A stretch of DNA of 64,000 nucleotides from NCBI GenBank assembly GCA_002400845.2, contig NVRK02000095.1:1-64000 (forward strand), written 5' to 3'. Shown piece after piece: positions 32,322 to 40,967 of this stretch. The notes under the pieces are model-generated. The model had not been told where the DNA came from. It saw only the letters and a list, made by a program, of their open reading frames with translations, and searched no databases. The position numbers and the translations under genes were made by a program. The stretch's first letter is position 1. The number at the start of each line of letters is the position of its first letter. Origin of the DNA: Hyphomicrobiales bacterium (GTDB lineage: Bacteria > Pseudomonadota > Alphaproteobacteria > Rhizobiales > Rhizobiaceae).

Positions 32322-33644
32322 ATGCCTGTTGTTCCAAAGCAAAATATTACACAAAAGAACTTAAATCAGTCGAAAAATGGATTAGCGTTTTATGAGTTGG
32401 TTCGTAAGCGTTCAATGCAATTGGTTATAGGCCTAACGCCAGAAGATATGATGTTGCAATCTATGGAAGATGCCAGTCCTGCTAAATGGCATTTAGCACA
32501 TACGACTTGGTTCTTTGAAGAATTTATTCTTAAGGTTAAAGATGCAGATTATGTGTCACCAGATGAGCGTTTTGCATTTTTATTCAACTCTTATTACGTG
32601 AATGCTGGTCCGCGTCATGCGCGCTCACAAAGGGGACTAATTTCAACGCCTGATGTTAATTCGGTCATGGCATATCGCGATCATGTAGATGATGCGATCA
32701 GTGATTTATGTACGCAAGTTCGAGATGATAAAAAAGAGCTTTTAGACCTTGTAGAGTTGGGCTGTCATCACGAAATGCAGCACCAAGAATTGTTGGTGAC
32801 AGACTTGCTGCATGGGTTTTCGTATAATCCATTATTGCCAGCTTTTAGTGCACCAGAACCAATGTCTGTAAGGGATGCTGTTCCTTTGAACTGGATAGAG
32901 CATGAAGGCGGTTTATTTGAAATTGGACATGATGGTAATGGCTTTTCTTATGACTGCGAAATGCCGCGTCATAAAGCATTTTTTAATCCGTTTAAAATTG
33001 CAACGCGTCCAGTAACCAATAGCGAATGGATAAAGTTTATTGACGCCGGTGGTTATGAAGATGCAACGCTGTGGTTGTCTGATGGTTGGGCGACTTGCGA
33101 ACGCGAAAAATGGGATTGTCCGCTTTATTGGTGGCAACAAGATGGTGTTTGGTGGACCTATACATTGCGAGGGCCGCAAGAGGTAAATCTAAACGCGCCT
33201 GTTGTGCATATCAGTTATTATGAAGCTGATGCTTATGCGCGTTTTGTTGATAAGCGCTTACCCACAGAAGCCGAGTGGGAATTGGTTGCGCGTGATATTC
33301 CAATTGAAGGTAATTTTTTGGATGATGAAGTATATCGTCCTTTACCCACTGGACCCACTGGATCCTCTGGTCCTGCGGCTAGTTCTAATGACGCTTTAAA
33401 AGGCCAGCAATTTTGGGGGGATGTTTGGGAGTGGACGCAAAGTCCGTTCACCCCTTATCCAGGATTTAAAAAACCCGAGGGCACGATTGGCGAATATAAT
33501 GGCAAGTTTATGAGCAACCAATATGTGCTGCGAGGTGGGTCTTGCGTCACGCCAAAGGCGCAAATTCGCTCTACCTATCGTACCTTCTTTTATCCGCATC
33601 AGCGTTGGCAGATGTTGGGTCTTAGACTTGCGTCAGATGTTTAA
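32322..33644 (+). CDS. egtB: ergothioneine biosynthesis protein EgtB (sulfoxide synthase)
   Basis: 440 residues. The N-terminal DinB-like domain carries the iron-binding histidines: KWHLAHTTWFFEEF (about 55-68) and HHEMQHQE with His150-x3-His154. The C-terminal FGE-sulfatase domain has LPTEAEWELVARD, GDVWEWTQSPF, LRGGSCVTPKAQIRSTYRTFF and the terminal LGLRLASD. It joins hercynine to a thiol donor (gamma-glutamylcysteine or cysteine) using O2. AGGAGGT precedes ATG 32322 at good spacing, so the longer frame from 32238 is not used. egtD follows after 37 bp. Confidence 0.93.
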   Translation: MPVVPKQNITQKNLNQSKNGLAFYELVRKRSMQLVIGLTPEDMMLQSMEDASPAKWHLAHTTWFFEEFILKVKDADYVSPDERFAFLFNSYYVNAGPRHARSQRGLISTPDVNSVMAYRDHVDDAISDLCTQVRDDKKELLDLVELGCHHEMQHQELLVTDLLHGFSYNPLLPAFSAPEPMSVRDAVPLNWIEHEGGLFEIGHDGNGFSYDCEMPRHKAFFNPFKIATRPVTNSEWIKFIDAGGYEDATLWLSDGWATCEREKWDCPLYWWQQDGVWWTYTLRGPQEVNLNAPVVHISYYEADAYARFVDKRLPTEAEWELVARDIPIEGNFLDDEVYRPLPTGPTGSSGPAASSNDALKGQQFWGDVWEWTQSPFTPYPGFKKPEGTIGEYNGKFMSNQYVLRGGSCVTPKAQIRSTYRTFFYPHQRWQMLGLRLASDV

Positions 33645-33681
33645 ACAAAACTTTAATAGTTAATTAAATCATAGGCTTATT

Positions 33682-34683
33682 ATGCATACTAAAAATTTAA
33701 AAGATATTTCAAAGTTGTCGAATGTTAATAAAAATTACGACCTTACTTTTACAAAATCCATTTTGTTTGGATTGAAAGCACGGCAAAAAACCATCGAGAG
33801 TAAATGGCTTTACGATGAAAATGGTTCCAAAATTTTCGATGCTATTACTGAACTGGAAGAATATTATCCAACACGTGCAGAGACTGAAATTTTGCGCAAG
33901 TGTTCTGGCGATTTAGCTCAGTTTATATCACCCGATACGGTTATGATTGAGCTTGGAAGTGGCTCAAGTACGAAGACGAGATTGGTGTTGGATGCTTTGC
34001 CAGCGCTTAAACATTATGCGCCATTGGATATATCTAAGGAATATTTAGAGGTGGCGGCGAAGGGCCTATCTGCTGATTATCCTTCTATTGAAGTTACGCC
34101 TATTGTGGCTGATTTAACCAATGAAATGAAGTTGACCAGTGCGTTAGAGGAAATGCCAAAATTGATATTTTTTCCAGGGTCAACCATTGGTAATTTTGAA
34201 GTGAATGAAGCACGAAAGATGTTGCGCCGTATTGCCAAAATGAAACATGTTGCAGCGTTAGTAGTTGGGTTTGATTTGGTGAAAGATACTTCAAAACTTA
34301 TTAGAGCTTATGATGACAGTAAGGGCGTGACAGCCATGTTTAATATGAATTTGCTAACACGTATCAATAGAGAATTGCATGCAGATTTTGATTTAGAAAT
34401 GTTTTATCATGAAGCGCGCTGGAATGATAAATTAAGCCGCATAGAAATGCACTTGGTTAGTAAATGTAACCAAGATGTTTATCTCTTAGAAGCGTGCATT
34501 AGTTTTAAAGCAGGCGAGACTATTCATACCGAAAACTCGCACAAATACACAGCTGATTCTTTTACCACACTGTCAAAAGAATCAGGTTGGGCTATACAAG
34601 ATATTTGGAATGATGAAGAAGGTTTATTCGCAGTCGCCGTGCTAAAGCCAAGTGGCGAATTTTGCCTTGTTAGCCTTGCTTGA
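33682..34683 (+). CDS. egtD: L-histidine N-alpha-methyltransferase EgtD
   Basis: 333 residues. The N-terminal LFGLKARQKTIESKWLYDENGSKIFDAITELEEYYPTRAETEIL is diagnostic for EgtD, and ELGSGSSTKTRLVLDAL is the SAM-binding loop. It trimethylates histidine to hercynine, the substrate of EgtB. Together egtB-egtD form the reduced alphaproteobacterial ergothioneine locus; egtA, egtC and egtE are not adjacent. Its 3' end overlaps by 14 bp a convergent hypothetical gene. Confidence 0.94.
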   Translation: MHTKNLKDISKLSNVNKNYDLTFTKSILFGLKARQKTIESKWLYDENGSKIFDAITELEEYYPTRAETEILRKCSGDLAQFISPDTVMIELGSGSSTKTRLVLDALPALKHYAPLDISKEYLEVAAKGLSADYPSIEVTPIVADLTNEMKLTSALEEMPKLIFFPGSTIGNFEVNEARKMLRRIAKMKHVAALVVGFDLVKDTSKLIRAYDDSKGVTAMFNMNLLTRINRELHADFDLEMFYHEARWNDKLSRIEMHLVSKCNQDVYLLEACISFKAGETIHTENSHKYTADSFTTLSKESGWAIQDIWNDEEGLFAVAVLKPSGEFCLVSLA

Positions 34684-35152
34684 GTAAATTAGAAATAGTT
34701 CTCTTAACAGGATTTGGAGCAAGTTTTTGCACTGAACCATGATATCTATCAATTAAATTTTCTAATGTATTAGAATATCCAGCAAGAGAATTATCTTCCT
34801 GCTTGGGTAGCGCTAGTCGAATAAAAAATTTCATCTGTATTGTGATGTCTTCGTTAGTTACAACATGTAACTTTCGAATCGAATCAACAATATTTTGAAT
34901 TCTAGAATCAACGTCTTTTATAGCGCCGATATCGGCGTCAATATGAATTAAGTTTTTGAGTAGCATGTTCTGCTCCTCAAAATCTTGAGTAAGTTTTTTT
35001 ATCACTACACATTCCCCAATGTAGTCCACGTAAACATCTAAACTGTTGCATACAGTATTTATCGTGGTCGCTTTTTTAGCCTGGCGATCAATAATAGTCA
35101 CCACCTTCGATATAGATGTGGGCTTATTACAGTTATATAAGATTAAATGCAA
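34670..35152 (-). CDS. hypothetical protein
   Basis: Up to 160 residues, beginning with TTG at 35152; a GTG at 35104 is an alternative. No domain is recognised. Composition is that of a soluble, mostly helical protein (DFEEQNMLLKNLIHIDADIGAIKDVDSRIQNIVDSIRKLH), without a signal or membrane segment. A frame this long in AT-rich sequence outside another gene is unlikely by chance, which is the main reason to call it. It is convergent with egtD, overlapping it by 14 bp. Confidence 0.5.
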   Translation of the reverse strand: MHLILYNCNKPTSISKVVTIIDRQAKKATTINTVCNSLDVYVDYIGECVVIKKLTQDFEEQNMLLKNLIHIDADIGAIKDVDSRIQNIVDSIRKLHVVTNEDITIQMKFFIRLALPKQEDNSLAGYSNTLENLIDRYHGSVQKLAPNPVKRTISNLLKQG

Positions 35153-35663
35153 GTGTAGTGCCGATATATTGTTGCAACTATACGTGGAATTTATTTTATT
35201 TACTTAGCGTAAGGCATGTGGTTAACTTAGAGTAAGGTATGTGGTTAAATGTGTGAAGCATTTGATGTTGCTCTTATAATTTAGTTGCGAGTGTGTTAGA
35301 TGTTTGTTGCGATAGTAATAAAATAACATGTGTGGGTTGATAAAAGGGGTGTGCCAAATAAAGCGTTCTGGAAGTGTTTTATAGCTAAAATAGCTTTTCA
35401 TTTGTTTGTAGGGGATGGGTGAAATGAAATGCAGTTGTATCGATTTTGGGGTTGAGTCTTTTAGATTTTTTTAAACTACTATACTTTAGTTTATTGTCGA
35501 TACAGTCAAAAATCCATAATGTTTAAGTAATATATATGACGTTACAATTGTCTCTTTTGGCTATTCATGTTCGTGTGTACAGTTTTGGTTTACCTTTTTT
35601 TTAAGTGCATAGACTTTGATGCTTTTCGAAGCTTAATAATAAAAAAAAAGAAGACGATGGACT
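35153..35663. other. 511-bp AT-rich intergenic region upstream of the LuxR regulator
   Basis: It separates the hypothetical gene (minus) from the LuxR-type gene (plus). It contains the 23-bp tandem duplication at 35203-35248 and a short hairpin AGCTA-AAA-TAGCT followed by TTTT near 35382-35398. No gene was recognised. The long leader region suggests complex control of the regulator. Confidence 0.5.
35203..35248. repeat. 23-bp direct tandem duplication
   Basis: Two adjacent copies, 35203-35225 and 35226-35248, of CTTAG(C/A)GTAAGG followed by (C/T)ATGTGGTTAA, differing at two positions. A 23-bp period places the copies on nearly the same face of the helix, as for paired regulator sites. Confidence 0.8.
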
Positions 35664-36422
35664 ATGGGTGTTGAAAATCAAATTGAGAGTATTGGTACAG
35701 CTGTGAAAAGCACTGGCTTTGCTCTGAACTTAAAAAAGTTACAATCTGTTGAAGATTTGAACGAGGTCGAGTGGATATTGGATCAATTGAGCCATGTCTT
35801 TGGCTTTGAGAATGCTTTTCTATTAGAGCGCAATAGACTTGGTACGATGCCTGTTAAGGCTTCTGCTGTTTTCGATAATAAATCGGCATTGTCGCAAAAA
35901 CGCCAATTGGGTACAGGAGCGTTTGATTTTCAAACACTGTCCCAATTTGTTGGTGTTGGTGGCGCTAAATCACAGCCTTATATTTTGTTAAACGAATCAA
36001 CTGATGGCGATTTAACTGAAGTAAATATTCAATATTCTGATGATGTCGCGCAATGTCGTTTCGATGTAATTTTAATTCCAATGCTACCAATTTGGAGCAT
36101 TGATTACGTTGTTGGAATGCATGGTAAAAATGTCGACATGTCATTTGAAATACTGGGTAAAATTCATGTTGTCGCACGTGAGTTGAAAAAGGCACTGGCA
36201 AGATGTCTTAAAAGAGATTTTGATGCTTTGGCGGATCTTAGTAAGCGTGAGCAAGAAGTACTTGCTTGGACCAGTCAAGGTAAGACTAGCTTTGAAATCG
36301 CTGGTATTCTTGAATTAAGCGAACACACAATAAACAATTATATGGCTAATCTGATTAATAAGCTGGGCGCCACCAATCGTAACCATGCTGTTGCGATCGC
36401 TATTCATTTGGGACTTATTTAA
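35664..36422 (+). CDS. LuxR family regulator, VisN/VisR-type
   Basis: 252 residues. The N-terminal autoinducer-binding-like domain (about 20-175) is diverged; the C-terminal LuxR helix-turn-helix reads LSKREQEVLAWTSQGKTSFEIAGILELSEHTINNYMANLINKLGATNRNHAVAIAIHLGLI. At the head of the flagellar region it corresponds in position to the master regulators VisN/VisR of rhizobia, which normally are two adjacent genes. Only one copy is present here. It may instead be an acyl-homoserine-lactone-type regulator. Confidence 0.82.
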   Translation: MGVENQIESIGTAVKSTGFALNLKKLQSVEDLNEVEWILDQLSHVFGFENAFLLERNRLGTMPVKASAVFDNKSALSQKRQLGTGAFDFQTLSQFVGVGGAKSQPYILLNESTDGDLTEVNIQYSDDVAQCRFDVILIPMLPIWSIDYVVGMHGKNVDMSFEILGKIHVVARELKKALARCLKRDFDALADLSKREQEVLAWTSQGKTSFEIAGILELSEHTINNYMANLINKLGATNRNHAVAIAIHLGLI

Positions 36423-36488
36423 GTATTGCCTCATTTGAATTAGGTTTTTAATTTCGTGAATAAGACCATTAATTTGATGTAATAGAGT

Positions 36489-36689
36489 TTAGGTTAAAAC
36501 CGAGCCTATGGTGAAACCTGCTATTGCTATGAATGTGCCAACTGAGAAGCCAAGCGTAAAAATAAACGGTTGGTTCGTCGTCTCAACAAAAGTACTTTTA
36601 GAAATATTCATTTTGACGGCTTGAAGTAGAGCGTCTTGAAGCTCATTTTTAGACAATTTGTCAATTGGTTTGTTTTTCCAGTGTATCAT
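36489..36689 (-). CDS. small membrane protein, hypothetical
   Basis: 66 residues: a polar, helical N-terminal half (KNKPIDKLSKNELQDALLQAVKM) and one C-terminal membrane segment (FIFTLGFSVGTFIAIAGFTIGSVL). A GAAGGG ribosome site lies 7-8 bases before the ATG, supporting a real gene. It lies downstream of flgF on the same strand. The function is unknown. Confidence 0.6.
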   Translation of the reverse strand: MIHWKNKPIDKLSKNELQDALLQAVKMNISKSTFVETTNQPFIFTLGFSVGTFIAIAGFTIGSVLT

Positions 36690-36881
36690 TTTGAAACCCT
36701 TCGTTTAGGTAAACAAAAGGTTGCAAAAGGTATGCCAAATTGGATGTTTGTATAAAATTAAGTCGAGCGAAAATACTTCGTGCTTAATATGTGTCGTTAA
36801 TATTTTTGGTTAAGTTTTGTGAAGTTGCTTAAAAGCTGAAAAATGATATCAAAAATGCGATATATTGTAATAAAATGGCGT

Positions 36882-37610
36882 TTATCCGCGTCTTTGCGAT
36901 AATTCCATAGTAGCGCGTGAAATTGTTTCATTTGCTTTATCTACGACACCACTGGCCGCTTCGAAGTGTTGCGTAATCGTAATTAGATTTGCAAGTTCCT
37001 TCATTGGGTTAACGTTTGAAGATTCAAGTGCGCCTTGTCGTATAAACGTACTGGCGCCTGGCGCTAGTGGTTGGGCGGGTGTGCTGGTAAAGAACGCTGA
37101 ATTCCCATATCGGGACTCAACATATTGTTGATCTACAGAAAATACACCTAATTCAGCAACAAAATTTCCATTAACTAATATGCGACCGTCTGAGGAGATA
37201 ATTGGTTTTGAAGATGTATCTGGAATTTGAATTGGTGAATTGCCAGAATCAAGAACTGCATGACCTTCTATAGATTGTAAATCGCCAAAAGGGGTGACCT
37301 GAAATCTACCATCTCTAGTATAAGCAATGCCTGCTGGGGTTTGAATTGCGAAAAAACCTTCGCCTGACAAAGCGACGTCATATGGGTTGTTAGTGTCGAT
37401 ATGGGTGCCTTGAACCGTTGAGGCATGAATGCCCGATATCGTTGGGAAGTGTACTGGGTTTTTGTCTGCGTTTGAAACGATGGAACTGAAATCTACACCT
37501 TCAGAACGAAATCCAATGGTGGTAGAATTTGCAATATTGTTAGCAACTGTTTCTAATTGCTTACTTAAAGTACGCTGTGCTGCTGTGCCAACTGCAAGTG
37601 CCGATTCCAT
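36882..37610 (-). CDS. flgF: flagellar basal-body rod protein FlgF
   Basis: 242 residues. The N-terminal rod motif TLSKQLETVANNIANSTTIGFRSEGVDF and the C-terminal LESSNVNPMKELANLITITQHFEAASGVVDKANETIS are the paired segments of axial proteins that form the coiled rod core. Short length and absence of the central FlgG/FlgE insert point to FlgF, a proximal rod subunit exported by the flagellar type III system. It follows the DUF1217 gene by 22 bp. Confidence 0.92.
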   Translation of the reverse strand: MESALAVGTAAQRTLSKQLETVANNIANSTTIGFRSEGVDFSSIVSNADKNPVHFPTISGIHASTVQGTHIDTNNPYDVALSGEGFFAIQTPAGIAYTRDGRFQVTPFGDLQSIEGHAVLDSGNSPIQIPDTSSKPIISSDGRILVNGNFVAELGVFSVDQQYVESRYGNSAFFTSTPAQPLAPGASTFIRQGALESSNVNPMKELANLITITQHFEAASGVVDKANETISRATMELSQRRG

Positions 37611-37632
37611 CTAATTTCCTCTGAGTGGTATT

Positions 37633-38406
37633 TTAAAACCTGGTTTTAAGATTTTGAATTGCAGATAATGTATCTATTGAGATGTTTAAGATTGCATTTG
37701 GATTAGAGAGAATGGGCGGTATTGAAACCGAAGTTGGATTTTGCATATCCCAACCTGTCAAAAATCTGCTCACCATTTCTTCTATTTTTTCAGGATCTTT
37801 TAGGTCTTCAATATCAAATTTGTCTTCAATCAGCTCAACTTGTTTGTCTAGGGATTGATAACTCATTGCTGTTGGCATAGCGAATGTGGTTTGTACAAAT
37901 TGCAATAGAGCCGCATCAGCCAATATATTTAATGGCGTCTCAATGTCTTCGGCCTTACGTTGAAAGTACATGGCAAGCCTAACGCCAGCATTTTGATTGC
38001 CTGCTTCAACTTCTAAGTTTTGTTGATAAAACTTGTCAATTACACCAACGGTAACTTTACTAAATGCAGTTGTTGCTTCGCCATTTCTTACAAAATTGAA
38101 ATCTTCGGCTAATTCTTGGTAACGCGGATCTGTAAGTCGGTTAGCCATAGAATCTTCGTCATCTATGCCGCCTTCTAATAGCTTGCGCACAAACCCTTTG
38201 GCGTAAGTCATTTCTTCTAGGCCATAGGCCTCCATAACGGTCGCAAAAATTCGATCATCATCTATAAGCGCATCAATGGATTTTATGCTCGTGATGTTTT
38301 CTTTATAATATTCAACTTCGCGAGAAACCTGAGGTTTGGACTGAATGCGCTCAAGAGCGCGGGCAGAATCTGCGGCAAAAAGCTTATATGTTAAAACAGC
38401 ATCCAT
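37633..38406 (-). CDS. DUF1217 family flagellar-associated protein
   Basis: 257 residues, predominantly helical. The pattern SREVEYYKENITSIKSIDALIDDDRIFATVMEAYGLEEMTYAKGFVRKLLEGG and later DPRYQELAEDFNF is characteristic of DUF1217, a family almost confined to alphaproteobacterial flagellar clusters and usually next to flgF. There is no signal peptide, so it may be cytoplasmic or secreted by the flagellar export system. The molecular role is not known. Confidence 0.82.
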   Translation of the reverse strand: MDAVLTYKLFAADSARALERIQSKPQVSREVEYYKENITSIKSIDALIDDDRIFATVMEAYGLEEMTYAKGFVRKLLEGGIDDEDSMANRLTDPRYQELAEDFNFVRNGEATTAFSKVTVGVIDKFYQQNLEVEAGNQNAGVRLAMYFQRKAEDIETPLNILADAALLQFVQTTFAMPTAMSYQSLDKQVELIEDKFDIEDLKDPEKIEEMVSRFLTGWDMQNPTSVSIPPILSNPNAILNISIDTLSAIQNLKTRF

Positions 38407-38458
38407 GTTGATGATCCATTAGTTTTGAGAACCCTTATTGTTTGCAATAATATGGTTG

Positions 38459-38498
38459 GCTTGCGCGAAACTGTTGAAACTTCCAGCTTCGCGCAAGC
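38459..38498. repeat. strong inverted repeat between divergent flagellar operons
   Basis: GCTTGCGCGAA (38459-38469) and its exact reverse complement TTCGCGCAAGC (38488-38498) are separated by 18 bp, with three further inner pairs after one mismatch. It is GC-rich in AT-rich surroundings and lies between the DUF1217-flgF and motA-fliM promoters, so it is not a terminator for either. Confidence 0.75.
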
Positions 38499-38578
38499 TA
38501 GCGCGCCTAGTTTAAAAGTATTCGCATGCCAAATGAATTGGAGCGACCTTATGTTTATTTATTTCTAGGGGAAATATA

Positions 38579-39451
38579 GTGACAATTATTATTGGCCTCG
38601 TTGTTAGTTTGGTTTGTATGCTTGGTGGCTATATGGCCATGGGGGGTAAGCTGGGCGTGCTTAATCAGCCTTGGGAATTTGTTATTATATGTGGTGCGGC
38701 GCTTGGTACGTTTATTGTGGCCAACCCGATGCCAACTATTAAAGATACTGGAAAAGCATTGGGTGATGCTTTTTTCGATAGAGGGCCCAAGCACCAAGAT
38801 TATCTTGATGTGCTTGGTCTGTTGTTTGCTTTAATGCAAGAAATGAAATCTAAGACGAGTGCTGAAGTTGAAGCGCACATTGATGCGCCTGATGACTCTC
38901 CAATATTTACTGCTTTCCCAAATATCTTGAAAGACCGGCACAAGGTAGATTTTATTGCAGATTATGTACGCATTATGATTATTGGTACAGCAAGACCGCA
39001 CGAAATTGATGCTTTGATGGATGAAGAAATTCACACGATTGAATATGATAAACTAAAACCATATCATGCAATGCAGGCTATGTCAGATGGATTGCCAGCG
39101 CTTGGTATTGTTGCTGCGGTTTTGGGTATTATTAAGGCGATGGGGTCGCTTGATAAGCCACCAGAGGTTCTGGGTGCGCTTATTGGCTCTGCGTTGGTTG
39201 GTACGTTTGCGGGTATTTTTATGTCGTACGGTATTGCGGGGCCGATTGCGACAAAAATAAAAACGGTGCGCTCTAAGCAAGTAAAATCATTTGTTATTAT
39301 CAAGCAGACATTGATTGCCTATATGAGTGGTGCAACGCCACATATTGCGATTGAACATGGTCGCAAAACCATTTCATCTAAAGATAGGCCGTCAATTGAT
39401 GTGGTTGAAGAGCAAATGATGAATGTTGCAGCGCCAGCTGCTGCTGAATAG
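38579..39451 (+). CDS. motA: flagellar motor stator protein MotA
   Basis: 290 residues, four membrane segments. The first (IIIGLVVSLVCMLGGYMAMGG) is at the N-terminus. The cytoplasmic loop holds the charged residues that touch FliG; the GLPALGIVAAVLGIIKAMGSLDKPPEVLG segment carries the conserved proline region, followed by the fourth membrane helix. The start is GTG. It forms the proton-conducting stator with MotB (encoded at 55889). It heads the operon running through flhB. Confidence 0.95.
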   Translation: MTIIIGLVVSLVCMLGGYMAMGGKLGVLNQPWEFVIICGAALGTFIVANPMPTIKDTGKALGDAFFDRGPKHQDYLDVLGLLFALMQEMKSKTSAEVEAHIDAPDDSPIFTAFPNILKDRHKVDFIADYVRIMIIGTARPHEIDALMDEEIHTIEYDKLKPYHAMQAMSDGLPALGIVAAVLGIIKAMGSLDKPPEVLGALIGSALVGTFAGIFMSYGIAGPIATKIKTVRSKQVKSFVIIKQTLIAYMSGATPHIAIEHGRKTISSKDRPSIDVVEEQMMNVAAPAAAE

Positions 39452-39456
39452 ATCTG

Positions 39457-40404
39457 GTGGGTGATGTGAGTTTTGATGGTAACGATAATATGAAGCAGGG
39501 TATTTCTGGATCTGGTCCAGATTTTGATGCAGATATATTAAATGCGCTGCGCCAGAGTGCGGAATATTCAATCGATAGTGACGATAGACTCTCTGGTTTT
39601 TTTGCTGACCTCCATGAGGGATGTGCCGAGACATTAGCTAATTTTATTGGCGCAAAAGTTGTGACATCTGAACGTTCTGTTGAGATGCTAAAGTTTGATT
39701 TAACTGCTGATATAACTGCTGATAGTGGAGAACTTTTTTGTAAAGTTCAAGGCGATGATGGGAAAATATTATTCGTTTATTCAATTGCTCAATCTGATTT
39801 TAAAAGACTGTTGCACTTGGTGTTGAGCGGAAAAATTGACGAAGGTAATTTGAGAGCTGATAAACTATTAAGTCCAGCAGAGAGCAAACTACTAGTAAGG
39901 GTATTTAATCTTTTTAGTGAATTTCTTTTTGGCAAATTTGAAGTGCTTGCAGTGCGTGGTGTGCCAAGAAATCCATTGATAATTAATGGTCAAACATATG
40001 CTGCACTTACTGAATTGGAAGAGTTTTCAAAGGTGAAAATGACTTTTGTTGCAGGGGAATTTAAATTTATGATCGATATGGCTGTTCCTTTTGAAATGAT
40101 TAGCACGCCACCAGCGGTGGTCTTTACGCCTAATGAGATGCAGGAAAAAAATAAATCTGAACGCATTTGGAAAGAAATGCTTCGTAATTCTATCGAGTCT
40201 TTACCTATAGAATTGGAAGCAGAGTTGATATCTGCAGATATGTCTTTAAGCGAGATTTCGCGTTTAGTGGTTGGCGATATGTTGAATATTAGTTTTGGAC
40301 AAAAGCCTATTCTCGTCAACTATGAAGATGGCGATAAGGCATTTATGACAAGGGCTGAATTGAACGGCTCACAATTATTACTAAGAGTAACATCAGGAGC
40401 GTAA
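39457..40404 (+). CDS. fliM: flagellar motor switch protein FliM (rhizobial type)
   Basis: 315 residues. The middle CheC-like region is poorly conserved, as in other rhizobial FliM; the C-terminal surface-presentation-of-antigens domain (about 235-312) reads ESLPIELEAELISADMSLSEISRLVVGDMLNISFGQKPILVNYEDGDKAFMTRAELNGSQLLLRV. It builds the C-ring with FliN and FliG and binds CheY-P. The proposed GTG start is 5 bp after the motA stop; ATG at 39490 is an alternative. Confidence 0.85.
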   Translation: MGDVSFDGNDNMKQGISGSGPDFDADILNALRQSAEYSIDSDDRLSGFFADLHEGCAETLANFIGAKVVTSERSVEMLKFDLTADITADSGELFCKVQGDDGKILFVYSIAQSDFKRLLHLVLSGKIDEGNLRADKLLSPAESKLLVRVFNLFSEFLFGKFEVLAVRGVPRNPLIINGQTYAALTELEEFSKVKMTFVAGEFKFMIDMAVPFEMISTPPAVVFTPNEMQEKNKSERIWKEMLRNSIESLPIELEAELISADMSLSEISRLVVGDMLNISFGQKPILVNYEDGDKAFMTRAELNGSQLLLRVTSGA

Positions 40405-40406
40405 GT

Positions 40407-40967
40407 ATGGAATTTAATGTTGGAATGTTTGTTGTGTTTTTGATGTTGGCGGCTTCGCTTGGTGTTGCAAGCTATGTGGGCTTTTTGGTTTATCGTCTAA
40501 GTAAAGACAGCCAACGCCAGTCTAATTTGATGCTGAAGGCATTGGTTAAAAGCACGCAAGATATGCGTAGTTTTGATACAAAAATTAATCTTGTTCAAGA
40601 AACTGGAATGCAATCACTTACTTTTCAGAAAAAAGCTTTTGACCATAATAGAATTTTAGTTTTATCGATGAATCAGCAATTGAAATCAATTCAAAAAATG
40701 CTTGATGATGGATCACATAATTCTGCGGGCAAGGTTGCAAATAAAGTGCGTGAGAATGTGTCTTTAACAAAAGGGGCATTGGCAAATAATTTTAAAACTC
40801 AGAGCCCTAAAATTGCAAGAACTCATGTTGGCTCTACTGAGGCAGTTGTTAAATTGGAGGATTTATTCGCACATAAGTTTGTAGATAATTCTTCTCAGAC
40901 TGAAAGAGCTTTAAGAATGTCAACCGAGCGAAATGCTGCACTAATTCGGAGAGTTGTAAATGGCTAA
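40407..40967 (+). CDS. unknown membrane-anchored coiled-coil protein between fliM and fliN
   Basis: 186 residues. One N-terminal membrane helix (VGMFVVFLMLAASLGVASYVGFLVYRL, about 5-31) is followed by a polar, helical region likely to be coiled coil (to about residue 105) and a basic, low-complexity tail. No family is recognised. It starts 2 bp after fliM and overlaps fliN by 8 bp, so it is tightly coupled to the switch genes. This suggests a motor- or C-ring-associated function, such as tethering or assembly, but nothing in the sequence proves it. Confidence 0.75.
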   Translation: MEFNVGMFVVFLMLAASLGVASYVGFLVYRLSKDSQRQSNLMLKALVKSTQDMRSFDTKINLVQETGMQSLTFQKKAFDHNRILVLSMNQQLKSIQKMLDDGSHNSAGKVANKVRENVSLTKGALANNFKTQSPKIARTHVGSTEAVVKLEDLFAHKFVDNSSQTERALRMSTERNAALIRRVVNG

